Assembly: GCF_003287455.1 (NCBI RefSeq)
Contig: NZ_PRLC01000003.1
Coordinates: forward strand, 1 to 64,000
Direction of reading: 5' to 3'
DNA: 64,000 nucleotides
Source of the DNA: Faecalibacterium hattorii
Lineage (GTDB): Bacteria > Bacillota > Clostridia > Oscillospirales > Ruminococcaceae
The position numbers and the translations under genes were made by a program. Position 1 is the first letter of the stretch. The number at the start of each line of letters is the position of its first letter. The notes under the pieces were generated by a model. The model searched no databases, was not told where the DNA came from, and saw nothing but the letters and a program-made list of their open reading frames with translations. This document shows positions 30,327 to 37,818 of the stretch, piece after piece.

Positions 30327-31457
30327 ATGCGCCACAGGCAGACAAGTTCCGGGGCCGGGCAGCTCGCCGCCTTGGCCGGGGCGGCGGCGCTGATGCTGGC
30401 CCTGACTTTCTTTGCCCACGGGCTTCTGCTCGGCCTTTCGGCCCTTGTCATCGGGCCGCTGCCCGCCGCCAAGACCGCTCTTTCCCTCAGCCGGAAGCAA
30501 GCGGCGGCTTCCTCCCAGCCCGCCGCGTCTGCCGACGCCATCGAGCCGGATGCCCCGGCCCAAGCCCAGCCGGACGCTGCCGTCCCTGCCGACACGTCCT
30601 ATTTCGTCGCCTTGGAAGAGGACGATGCCCGCCCCGCCGATGCAGGGATCATTCTGGAAAAGAACTACCCGCAGGGCAGCGGGGAAAAGTACATCCCCTG
30701 CGGCACGGGCACGATCAAAAACAACACCCGTGTCCCGGCAGCCGAAGTCGCGGCGGAGATCGAGGGCCCGCTGCCCTTCTCGGTGGAGTGGAACAGCCCG
30801 GAGCCGCAGATCCTCATTATGCACACCCACGCCACCGAGGACTACCGCCTGTCGGCGGGGCTCTGGTTCCGCTCCGGCGACGGCTCCCGCACCACCGACC
30901 GCAGCTATAATATGTGCGCCGTGGGCCGGGTCATGGCCGACACCCTCAACGCTGCCGGGCTGAACACCCTCCACGACGAGACCCTGAACGACTACCCCAG
31001 CTACACCGGCAGCTACGCCAACAGCCGCGCCGTAGTGCAGCAGTACTTAGCCCAGTACCCCAGCATCAAGATCGTGCTGGACGTCCACCGCGACGCCATC
31101 GAGACGGAGAACGGCTCCCGGATGGCCCCGGTCTGCACCGTCAACGGCCAACAGGCCGCGCAGGTCATGATCATCTGCGGGTGCGACAACGGCGGCAGCG
31201 TCTGTCTGCCGAACTACCGCCAGAACCTCCGCTTCGCCGCCGCATGGGAGCGGGCCATGGAAAGCGCGTTCCCCGGCTTCACCCGCCCGGTGCTGTTCAG
31301 CTACCGTTTTTATAATCAAGACCTCACCACCGGCAGCCTCCTCATCGAGATCGGTGGCCACGGCAACAACCTGAACGAGGCCCTCTACGCCGGGCAGCTG
31401 GCCGCCGAAGGTCTGGTGGAGGCACTGCGGAACGCAAGCCCCGCAATTTCCGATTGA
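30327..31457 (+). CDS. spoIIP: stage II sporulation protein P (peptidoglycan hydrolase)
   Basis: 376 residues. A basic start and one membrane helix are followed by a long Ala/Pro-rich linker. The catalytic SpoIIP domain follows: 'EPQILIMHTHATEDYRL' (first His/Glu ligand set), 'IKIVLDVHRDAIET', and 'GSLLIEIGGHGNNLNEAL' near the end. SpoIIP is an amidase and endopeptidase that thins the septum during forespore engulfment. AAGGAGGTG is 6 nt before ATG 30327; upstream in-frame Mets lack sites. It follows gpr by 89 nt. Its stop overlaps the -35 of the asnS promoter. Confidence 0.92.
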   Translation: MRHRQTSSGAGQLAALAGAAALMLALTFFAHGLLLGLSALVIGPLPAAKTALSLSRKQAAASSQPAASADAIEPDAPAQAQPDAAVPADTSYFVALEEDDARPADAGIILEKNYPQGSGEKYIPCGTGTIKNNTRVPAAEVAAEIEGPLPFSVEWNSPEPQILIMHTHATEDYRLSAGLWFRSGDGSRTTDRSYNMCAVGRVMADTLNAAGLNTLHDETLNDYPSYTGSYANSRAVVQQYLAQYPSIKIVLDVHRDAIETENGSRMAPVCTVNGQQAAQVMIICGCDNGGSVCLPNYRQNLRFAAAWERAMESAFPGFTRPVLFSYRFYNQDLTTGSLLIEIGGHGNNLNEALYAGQLAAEGLVEALRNASPAISD

Positions 31458-31482
31458 CAAACCCGCCCACCTGTGCTATTTT
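31454..31482 (+). promoter_or_regulatory. sigma-A promoter of the asnS transcript
   Basis: TTGACA (31454-31459) and TATTTT (31477-31482), 17-nt spacer. The -35 overlaps the spoIIP stop codon. Confidence 0.75.
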
Positions 31483-31488
31483 TATAAC

Positions 31489-31796
31489 TACTGAAAAGCA
31501 CAGATCGGAAAAAGTAACGCAACCCGGACGCTTCCAGAGAACACGGCATTTGCTGCGAGCCGTGGGCGGACGCTGCGCGAACGAACCTCCGGGAGCTGCA
31601 ACCTGAACACGGTGCGCCGCAAGGGCCGCCGCCAGTAGGTGCGCCGCTGCGCCCCGCGTTACAAGGGCAGCGCTTCCTTTTTTGAAGGGCGCGCGTGAGC
31701 GACCGGACACTTCCGGTAATTCAGGTGGCACCGCGGACATTACAAGACAGCTTGTTCGCCCTGAAAATTCAGGGCAAAGCTGTCTTTTTATTTTAT
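31489..31796 (+). promoter_or_regulatory. T-box leader controlling asnS
   Basis: The T-box sequence AGGTGGCACCGCGG is at 31723-31736, and the leader ends in a strong terminator, AAGACAGCT (31744-31752) / AGCTGTCTT (31778-31786) plus T-run. A long structured stem I region precedes it. Uncharged tRNA-Asn should bind and favour the antiterminator. An AAC at 31606-31608 is one candidate specifier codon, but I could not fix the specifier loop by eye. Confidence 0.9.
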
Positions 31797-31809
31797 CGGA
31801 GGGAACATC

Positions 31810-33198
31810 ATGGAACGTACTGAGATCGTTTCGCTGTACAAGAACACCCCCGCCGACGGCACGGTCGTGACCGTCTGCGGCTGGGCAAAGAACATCCGCG
31901 ACTCCAAGAACATCGGCTTCATCGCCCTGTCCGACGGCGGCTGCTTCAAGACCCTGCAGGTCGTTTTGGAGGCCGGCAAGCTGGGAAACTACGATGCCGT
32001 CATCCACACCGGCCTGTACAGCAGTCTGCGTGTTGTGGGCCGCATCGTGCTGACCCCGCAGGCAAAGCAGCCCTTTGAGCTGAACGCCGACTCCGTCGAG
32101 ATCCTCGGCGACTGCCCGGCAGACGAGTATCCGCTGCAGAAAAAGAAGATGAGCATGGAGTATCTGCGCACCATGCCCACCCTGCGCCCCCGCACCAACA
32201 CCTTCAACGCCGCCTTCCGCGTCCGCAGCGTGGCCGCTTACGCCATCCACAAGTTCTTCCAAGAGAACGGCTTCGTCTACGCCCACTCTCCCCTGCTGAC
32301 CGCCTCCGACTGCGAGGGTGCCGGTGAGATGTTCCGCGTGACCACCCTCGACCTCGAAAACGTCCCCAAGAACGAGGACGGCACCGTGGATTACACCAAG
32401 GACTTCTTTGAGAAGCCCGTCAACCTGACCGTTTCCGGCCAGCTGGAGGCCGAGGCCATGGCCATGGCCTTCGGCAAGGTGTACACCTTCGGCCCCACCT
32501 TCCGCGCCGAGAAGAGCTTCACTACCCGCCACGCCGCCGAGTTCTGGATGATCGAGCCGGAGATGGCCTTCTGCGACCTGAACGGCTACATGGACACCGC
32601 CGAGGCCATGACCAAGTACGTCATCCGCTACGTGCTGGACAACTGCCCCGATGAGATGGCCTTCTTCAACCAGTTCATCGACAAGGGCCTGATCGAGCGT
32701 TTGGAGCTGGTGGCAAACAGTGAGTTCGGCCGCATCACCTACACCGACGCCATCGAGGTGCTGAAGAAGAACAACAAGAAGTTCCAGTTCCCCGTGGAGT
32801 GGGGCGTGGACATCCAGACCGAGCACGAGCGCTACCTCACCGAGGTGATATTCAAGAAGCCCGTCTTCGTCACCGACTATCCGAAGGAGATCAAGAGCTT
32901 CTACATGAAGCAGAACGCAGACGGCAAGACCGTGGCCGCAGCCGATATGCTGGTGCCCGGCATCGGCGAACTGATCGGCGGCAGCCAGCGTGAGGAGGAC
33001 TACGACAAGCTGGTGGCCCGCATGGACGAGCTGGGTCTGGACAAGTCCAGCTACGACTGGTACCTCAACCTGCGCAAGTTCGGCGGCGTGGAGCACGCCG
33101 GTTACGGCCTCGGCTTCGAGCGCATGATCATGTACCTCACGGGCATCCAGAACATCCGTGATGTCCTGCCCTTCCCCCGCACCGCTTACGGGTTCTAA
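31810..33198 (+). CDS. asnS: asparaginyl-tRNA synthetase
   Basis: 462 residues, class IIb synthetase. The N-terminal OB-fold anticodon domain ('[24 protein letters not shown]') is followed by motif 2 region '[27 protein letters not shown]' and motif 3 '[13 protein letters not shown]'. '[13 protein letters not shown]' is AsnRS-like. It charges tRNA-Asn. The T-box ahead of it and the sequence agree on Asn rather than Asp. A terminator follows closely. Confidence 0.96.
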   Translation: MERTEIVSLYKNTPADGTVVTVCGWAKNIRDSKNIGFIALSDGGCFKTLQVVLEAGKLGNYDAVIHTGLYSSLRVVGRIVLTPQAKQPFELNADSVEILGDCPADEYPLQKKKMSMEYLRTMPTLRPRTNTFNAAFRVRSVAAYAIHKFFQENGFVYAHSPLLTASDCEGAGEMFRVTTLDLENVPKNEDGTVDYTKDFFEKPVNLTVSGQLEAEAMAMAFGKVYTFGPTFRAEKSFTTRHAAEFWMIEPEMAFCDLNGYMDTAEAMTKYVIRYVLDNCPDEMAFFNQFIDKGLIERLELVANSEFGRITYTDAIEVLKKNNKKFQFPVEWGVDIQTEHERYLTEVIFKKPVFVTDYPKEIKSFYMKQNADGKTVAAADMLVPGIGELIGGSQREEDYDKLVARMDELGLDKSSYDWYLNLRKFGGVEHAGYGLGFERMIMYLTGIQNIRDVLPFPRTAYGF

Positions 33199-33208
33199 AA
33201 AATTTTCG

Positions 33209-33241
33209 GAGAGCTGCCGCCGGATGCGGCAGCTCTTTTTT
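33209..33241 (+). terminator. intrinsic terminator of asnS
   Basis: AGAGCTGCCGC (33210-33220) / GCGGCAGCTCT (33226-33236), 5-nt loop, followed by T-run. Confidence 0.9.
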
Positions 33242-33261
33242 CAACAACGAGGTAACTTTCC

Positions 33262-34314
33262 GTGGAAAACATCTCCCCCGCACTGCTCAATTGGTTCTAC
33301 GCGAACCACCGCATCCTGCCCTTCCGCTCGGACCCGACGCCCTACCACGTCTGGCTGAGCGAGATCATGCTCCAGCAGACCCGCGTCTCGGCGGCACTGC
33401 CCTATTATGAGCGTTTCCTTGCCGCCCTGCCGGACATCCCGGCGCTGGCTGCGTGCGAGGAGGAAAAGCTCCACAAGCTGTGGGAGGGGCTGGGCTATTA
33501 CAGCCGGGTGCGGAACCTGCAAAAGGCCGCGAAGATCGTCTGTGAGCAGTACGGCGGTGAACTGCCCGCCGACTACGACGCTCTCCGCGCCCTGCCCGGC
33601 ATCGGGGACTATACGGCAGGGGCCATCGCTTCCATCAGCTTCGGACTCCCGGTGCCCGCTGTGGACGGCAACGTGCTCCGGGTCTTCTCCCGGCTGTACA
33701 ACGACGACGGCCTCATCACCGACCCCAAGGTGAAGCGGGCGTTCACGGCCCGCGTCATGGAGCACCAGCCCCCCGCCGCCCCCGGCGACTACAATCAGGC
33801 CCTGATGGAGCTGGGGGCACTGGTCTGCGTGCCCAACGGCGCGCCCCTGTGTGAGCAGTGCCCGCTGGCCCACCTCTGTCAGGCCCGCGCCGCCGGGACA
33901 GCCCTTTCCCTGCCCCGGAAAGCCGCCCCCAAGGCCCGCCGCATCGAGCCGGTGACGCTGGCCGTCGTCCGCAGCCCGGCGGGCGTCCTGCTCCAGCAGC
34001 GGCCCGAAAAAGGACTGCTGGCGGGGCTGTGGCAGCCGGTGCTGTGGGAAAACGAAACCCTCACCCCCGACGAAGCACGGGCCCGGCTGGCGGCGCTGGG
34101 CGTCACCTGCACCCCCGACGCCGCCAAAGCGCTCCGCCCGGCCAAGCACATCTTCAGCCACATCGAATGGCAGATGCAGGGCTATCTCTTTGCGGCGGAC
34201 ACGCAGCCGGCCCCGGCGAGCTGCGTCTGGGCCAGCCCGGAGCAGTTGGCGGCGGAGTACACCCTGCCCGGCGCGTTCAAGGCGTACAAGAAGCTTTTGG
34301 CCGCCGCATTGTAA
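33262..34314 (+). CDS. mutY: A/G-specific adenine DNA glycosylase
   Basis: 350 residues with a GTG start (GAGGT 8 nt upstream). 'WLSEIMLQQTRVSAALPYYERF' has the catalytic Glu helix. 'LPGIGDYTAGAIASISFG' is the helix-hairpin-helix and 'PAVDGNVLRVFSRL' has the catalytic Asp. Four Cys in 'CVPNGAPLCEQCPLAHLC' should hold a [4Fe-4S] cluster. Their spacing is C-X7-C-X2-C-X5-C, one residue longer than the usual X6 in the first gap. The C-terminal NUDIX-like domain ('VLLQQRPEKGLLAGLWQPVLWENE') recognises 8-oxoG. It removes A opposite 8-oxoG. Confidence 0.94.
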   Translation: MENISPALLNWFYANHRILPFRSDPTPYHVWLSEIMLQQTRVSAALPYYERFLAALPDIPALAACEEEKLHKLWEGLGYYSRVRNLQKAAKIVCEQYGGELPADYDALRALPGIGDYTAGAIASISFGLPVPAVDGNVLRVFSRLYNDDGLITDPKVKRAFTARVMEHQPPAAPGDYNQALMELGALVCVPNGAPLCEQCPLAHLCQARAAGTALSLPRKAAPKARRIEPVTLAVVRSPAGVLLQQRPEKGLLAGLWQPVLWENETLTPDEARARLAALGVTCTPDAAKALRPAKHIFSHIEWQMQGYLFAADTQPAPASCVWASPEQLAAEYTLPGAFKAYKKLLAAAL

Positions 34315-34354
34315 CGAATTTCGTGCGGGTTGATGAAAATTTCTGGATTTGCAG

Positions 34355-34383
34355 TTGTAATTTTTTTGCATTCCGGGTATAAT
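34355..34383 (+). promoter_or_regulatory. sigma-A promoter of the small membrane protein gene
   Basis: TTGTAA (34355-34360) and TATAAT (34378-34383), 17-nt spacer. The -10 is a perfect match. Confidence 0.75.
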
Positions 34384-34486
34384 ATCCGCAAGGGCGGTTC
34401 ATTGGCCCACCGCGAAAAGGGCCACCCCGACACGAAGGATGCCATCAGAACATCGTTCCGACCCGAATAAAGGAGTGTGCTGAACT

Positions 34487-34678
34487 ATGAAGAAATCTTG
34501 TTTGATCGTTGTGATCGCCACGCTGGCCGCTATCGCTGGTGCGCTGGCCGCTGTGGCCGTTTACCTGCGCCGCCGCGAGAAGGAGCTGGACGAGTACGAG
34601 CGCCTTCTGTTTGGTGAAGACAAGGCAGAACCCGCAGAGGCCCCTGCCGACGCACCTGCCGAGGACGCCGCAGAATAA
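34487..34678 (+). CDS. small membrane protein, unknown
   Basis: 63 residues. One N-terminal membrane helix ('LIVVIATLAAIAGALAAVAVYL') is followed by a basic stop-transfer 'RRREKELDEYERLLFG' and an acidic Ala/Pro-rich tail. AAAGGAG lies upstream, and the gene has its own good promoter and terminator, which argues that it is real. I do not recognise a family; the layout (one helix, charged tail inside) resembles small regulatory or scaffold membrane proteins. Confidence 0.75.
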   Translation: MKKSCLIVVIATLAAIAGALAAVAVYLRRREKELDEYERLLFGEDKAEPAEAPADAPAEDAAE

Positions 34679-34691
34679 AACAAACACGCTG

Positions 34692-34742
34692 AAGGGCGCA
34701 CCCGGTCGTCAGTTCCTGACCCGCCGAGTGCGCCCTTTTTGT
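34692..34742 (+). terminator. intrinsic terminator of the small membrane protein gene
   Basis: AAGGGCGCAC (34692-34701) / GTGCGCCCTT (34728-34737) and a T-run. Confidence 0.8.
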
Positions 34743-34770
34743 ACAACACAGCGCGCGGTTTCAAACCAAA

Positions 34771-34818
34771 CCTCTCAGGCCGCGCTTTGGCGCGTCCAGC
34801 TCCCCTAATAGGGGAGCC
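34771..34818. repeat. interspersed hairpin repeat (copy 2)
   Basis: CCTCTCAGG, then CGCGCTTTGGCGCG, then CCAGCTCCCCTAATAGGGGAGCC: the same three-part plan as at 15511-15557, in the opposite orientation. It lies in the upstream region of the M23-like gene, after a terminator. Confidence 0.75.
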
Positions 34819-34849
34819 AAATAGAGGAGCGCTGTGTGGAGGACTACAT

Positions 34850-36154
34850 ATGAAACGCTTTTTACTCTGGATCATCGGCGTCATTCTGGGCGTTGTGGTG
34901 CTTCTGGGGGCCGTGATGGCGGTGAGTTATTCGTTCACCGGCGAGGGTTCCCGGCCGGAAGCGGCGGCGCAGTTCGGCGGACAGGAGCTGGAAGTGAACG
35001 GCTCCTGCTGGCAGGTGCCGCTGGTGGGCGGCGTGCTGGACAAGGTCTTCGCAGAACCGGAGACCCTGTCCGTGCAGAAGCTGGGCGTCCTCTACGATGC
35101 CCACCCGGCCCTCACCACGCCCGACTGGGCCACCTATACCACCCTGACCATCCAATCCGCCGACGGAGCCCCCCTTTTCACCGGCTCCGCCTCCGAATAC
35201 GACAGCTTCCTCTTCCCCGCCAACGGCGAGTACAAGGCCCAGATGACCGTCTGGCGGCTCCCGGCGGGCGGCCTCGTCACCCGCTTTGAGGGCGGCAGCA
35301 ACGGGGCCGTCCGGAAAAATTCCGGTCTGGAGCACCCCGCCAAGCCCTCCGGCTGGTACAGCTTCTCCTTCCGGTTCACCCTCCAAGCCAGCGCCAATGT
35401 GGAGCTTTCCGCCGAGCGGGTGGAGCAGGGCGGCATCGTGGGCGTGGCCATCACCGGCATGGTGGGCGAAACAGCCCCCACGGTGGAGACCGACCTCGGC
35501 AGTGTCCAGTGCACCCGCAGCCCCTCCGGCTGGCGGGCCTACATCCCCGCGGCCTACAACGCCTCCGCCGGGGCCCATGACGTCGCCCTCACCGTCAACG
35601 GCGAGGTCCTCACCAAGACCCTGACCGTTCTGCCCAAGGACTTCGGCACGGCGGAAGTGGAAGCCGAACCCGCCCCCACCGAGGCGGCCAACACCGAGTT
35701 CCGGAACAGCATCTGGCCCCTCTACGAGCAGCCCGCGCAGGAAAAGCTCTGGTCCGGCGGCTTCGTCTGCCCGGCGGAAGATTACCTTGTTCTGCTCGAT
35801 TTCGGCCAGATCAAGATCACGAACGGCCAGCAGGGTTCCAAGTCGAACTCCACCAAGCTCTACACCATCCCCGGCGACCCGGCCCGCGCCCCCGCAAACG
35901 GCACGGTGGCCTTCGCCGGGAACCTCGCCCTCACCGGCAACACCGTCGTCATCGACCACGGCTGCGGGATGCGCAGCTACCTCTACGGCTTGCAGACCCT
36001 CTCCGTCACCCGCGGCCAGACCGTTGAAAAGGGTCAGGCCGTCGGTGCCCTCGGCGAAGAACTGACCATGGACTTCAAGCTCGGCAGCAAGAGCGTGAAC
36101 CCGTGGCTCCTCTTCCAGACCAGCGGCGGGCTGTTCTGGCGGGAAAACGGTTGA
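34850..36154 (+). CDS. membrane-anchored LytM/M23-like protein, probably non-catalytic
   Basis: 434 residues. An N-terminal membrane helix ('FLLWIIGVILGVVVLLGAVMA') is followed by about 270 residues of beta-rich extracytoplasmic sequence. A C-terminal LytM-like domain reads 'APANGTVAFAGNLALTGNTVVIDHGCGMRSYLYGL', then 'VTRGQTVEKGQAVGALG'. In active M23 peptidases Zn ligands are an H-x-x-x-D and an H-x-H ('YAHL'). Here the first is missing and the second has become 'YLYGL', so it is likely a degenerate scaffold or activator, like EnvC/NlpD types. TGGAGGA precedes ATG 34850. A deaminase gene follows after 28 nt. Confidence 0.75.
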   Translation: MKRFLLWIIGVILGVVVLLGAVMAVSYSFTGEGSRPEAAAQFGGQELEVNGSCWQVPLVGGVLDKVFAEPETLSVQKLGVLYDAHPALTTPDWATYTTLTIQSADGAPLFTGSASEYDSFLFPANGEYKAQMTVWRLPAGGLVTRFEGGSNGAVRKNSGLEHPAKPSGWYSFSFRFTLQASANVELSAERVEQGGIVGVAITGMVGETAPTVETDLGSVQCTRSPSGWRAYIPAAYNASAGAHDVALTVNGEVLTKTLTVLPKDFGTAEVEAEPAPTEAANTEFRNSIWPLYEQPAQEKLWSGGFVCPAEDYLVLLDFGQIKITNGQQGSKSNSTKLYTIPGDPARAPANGTVAFAGNLALTGNTVVIDHGCGMRSYLYGLQTLSVTRGQTVEKGQAVGALGEELTMDFKLGSKSVNPWLLFQTSGGLFWRENG

Positions 36155-36182
36155 ACAGTTAATCAACACAGGAGACTTCATC

Positions 36183-36617
36183 ATGCGGAACTATAAAATA
36201 GAACGTGAAATGTATCGCATTGCAGTTGAATTGATTGAAAAGCGCTATCCTTCCGGCTGGGGCGGTGCCGGAGTCGTCCACACCGCAGCCGACAACTACT
36301 ACACGAGTGTTTTCTTCGACAGCCCCAATGCAGGTGCCACCCTCTGTATCGAAACGGGCGCAATGCTTGATGCGTTTAAGTTCAACGAGAAGGTCACACA
36401 CTGTCTGTGCCTCATTCGCCAAGACGAAAATTCACCCTATCAAGTGTTGTCTCCCTGCGGAATTTGCCAAGAGCGATTAAAATATTGGGGCGAAGACGTT
36501 CAAGTAGCCGTGACAACAAAGGAGGAGCAACTCCGATTCGTTGAGCTGCGCACGTTACAGCCTTATCATTGGACCAATGCCTATCCCGCCGAGGAACTTG
36601 ACCACTGGGAAGCATAA
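36183..36617 (+). CDS. cytidine deaminase-like protein (blasticidin-S deaminase type)
   Basis: 144 residues. The zinc site is visible: 'LCIETGAM' (C-x-E) and 'LSPCGICQERL' (P-C-x-x-C), the cytidine deaminase pair. The 'SPCG.CQE' form and short length resemble cytidine or blasticidin-S deaminases. It would deaminate a cytosine nucleoside or analogue; the substrate cannot be fixed. Base composition is clearly more AT-rich than neighbouring genes over much of the gene, a hint of transfer. It follows the M23-like gene by 28 nt and ends at a strong bidirectional terminator. Confidence 0.78.
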   Translation: MRNYKIEREMYRIAVELIEKRYPSGWGGAGVVHTAADNYYTSVFFDSPNAGATLCIETGAMLDAFKFNEKVTHCLCLIRQDENSPYQVLSPCGICQERLKYWGEDVQVAVTTKEEQLRFVELRTLQPYHWTNAYPAEELDHWEA

Positions 36618-36621
36618 CAAA

Positions 36622-36668
36622 ACAGAAGGAGCAGACGCAGGGTGATGGCATCTGCTCCTTCTGTTTTA
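36622..36668. terminator. bidirectional terminator between deaminase and aldo/keto reductase genes
   Basis: Perfect 14-bp stem ACAGAAGGAGCAGA (36622-36635) / TCTGCTCCTTCTGT (36651-36664), A-rich before and T-rich after. Confidence 0.85.
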
Positions 36669-36689
36669 CTGATTCTGCGGTTCTTCCTT

Positions 36690-37673
36690 TCAGGAGATCG
36701 CATCCACATCCCACTTCATGCGGACGGCGTCGGCGCCGTCGAGGGTGATGCGGAGGGCACCAGCGTTGTCCAGCACCTGCTCCGGGGTGCGGGCACCGCA
36801 GAGCACATGCAGACCGGGGATCAGCCGGGCGGTCAGGGCGATGACGAGCTGGGCGGTGGTGCAGTGGTACTTTTCGGTCAGGTCGGCCCACTTGGCCAGC
36901 ATCTCAATGGCCTGTGCCCGGCGGACGGGCTGGAAGCTGGGGTTCGAGTTCCGGGTGCTGCCTTCGGGGTAGGTGGTGTCCATGGTCACCTTGCCGGTGA
37001 GCAGCCCCTGCTCCAAGGGCGAGTAAGCCTGAACGGACACGCCCAGCTCCTTGCAGGTGGGCAGGAGCTGCTTTTCGATGCGGCGGGTCAGCAGACTGTA
37101 CTTTTCCTGAATAACATCCAACTGACCGTACTTGCAGTAGCCGCGGATGATGTCCGCCGTTACGTTCGAAGCACCGATGGCCCGGATCTTGCCCTGCTCT
37201 TTCAGCTTCATCATAGCTTCCACCGTCTCTTCCAGCGGAAAAACGCTGAAATCCGGGCTTTGCCAGTGGGTGTACAGCACGTCGAGGTGGTCGGTGCCAA
37301 GCCGCTTCAGGCTCTCCTCCACGTCCTCGATGATGCTCTGGGCGGACAGGTCGCGGTAGACCGCGGTGCCGTCCACGACTTTGTGGAGCACCGGCGTCTC
37401 ATGCCGCCACTCCAGCCCGCACTTGGTGGAGAGCACCACCTTGTCCCGGTCGATATGCTTGAGCGCCTCGCCCACGACCTTCTCGCTGTGATACAGGCCG
37501 TAGATGGGGGCCGTGTCGATCCAGCGGATGCCCTGCTCCACGGCGGTCTCGATGGCCTTGACCGACAGGGCGTCGTCGTTGTCGCCCCACCAGCTCCCGC
37601 CGCCGATGGCCCATGTCCCCATGCCGAGGAAGGGCACTTCGATGCCGCTCTTTCCGATGCTGATATTCTGCAT
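36690..37673 (-). CDS. aldo/keto reductase
   Basis: 327 residues, TIM-barrel NADPH-dependent oxidoreductase. The catalytic tetrad is present: Asp in 'RWIDTAPIYG' and its Tyr, Lys in 'VVLSTKCG', His in 'DVLYTHWQSPD'. 'IRAIGASNVTADIIRG' and 'VSVQAYSPLEQGLLTGK' are family motifs. It reduces aldehydes or ketones; the physiological substrate is open. The start at 37673 has GGAGG 8 nt upstream; the in-frame ATG at 37688 overlaps that site. It is a single-gene unit. Confidence 0.88.
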   Translation of the reverse strand: MQNISIGKSGIEVPFLGMGTWAIGGGSWWGDNDDALSVKAIETAVEQGIRWIDTAPIYGLYHSEKVVGEALKHIDRDKVVLSTKCGLEWRHETPVLHKVVDGTAVYRDLSAQSIIEDVEESLKRLGTDHLDVLYTHWQSPDFSVFPLEETVEAMMKLKEQGKIRAIGASNVTADIIRGYCKYGQLDVIQEKYSLLTRRIEKQLLPTCKELGVSVQAYSPLEQGLLTGKVTMDTTYPEGSTRNSNPSFQPVRRAQAIEMLAKWADLTEKYHCTTAQLVIALTARLIPGLHVLCGARTPEQVLDNAGALRITLDGADAVRMKWDVDAIS

Positions 37674-37764
37674 AGTATCGTCCTCCATGCCAGAAGTGTT
37701 CCCCACTTGGGGGCGGAGTCATTCCGTTTCCGGCATTCTTTGTTGTATTTTTGTTTTTTTATTC

Positions 37765-37789
37765 AAAAAAGAGCCGCCATGCAAGGCTC
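37765..37789 (-). terminator. terminator of prfC
   Basis: On the minus strand GAGCC-TTGCATGGC-GGCTC is followed by TTTTTT. The stem is short (5 bp). Confidence 0.55.
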
Positions 37790-37818
37790 GCCCCGCACAG
37801 CAGCTCTTCTGAATCGGT

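Noticed and set aside
31342-33096. Minus-strand frame of 584 codons opposite asnS
   Set aside because: Antisense shadow. asnS is complete with T-box, promoter and terminator on the plus strand.
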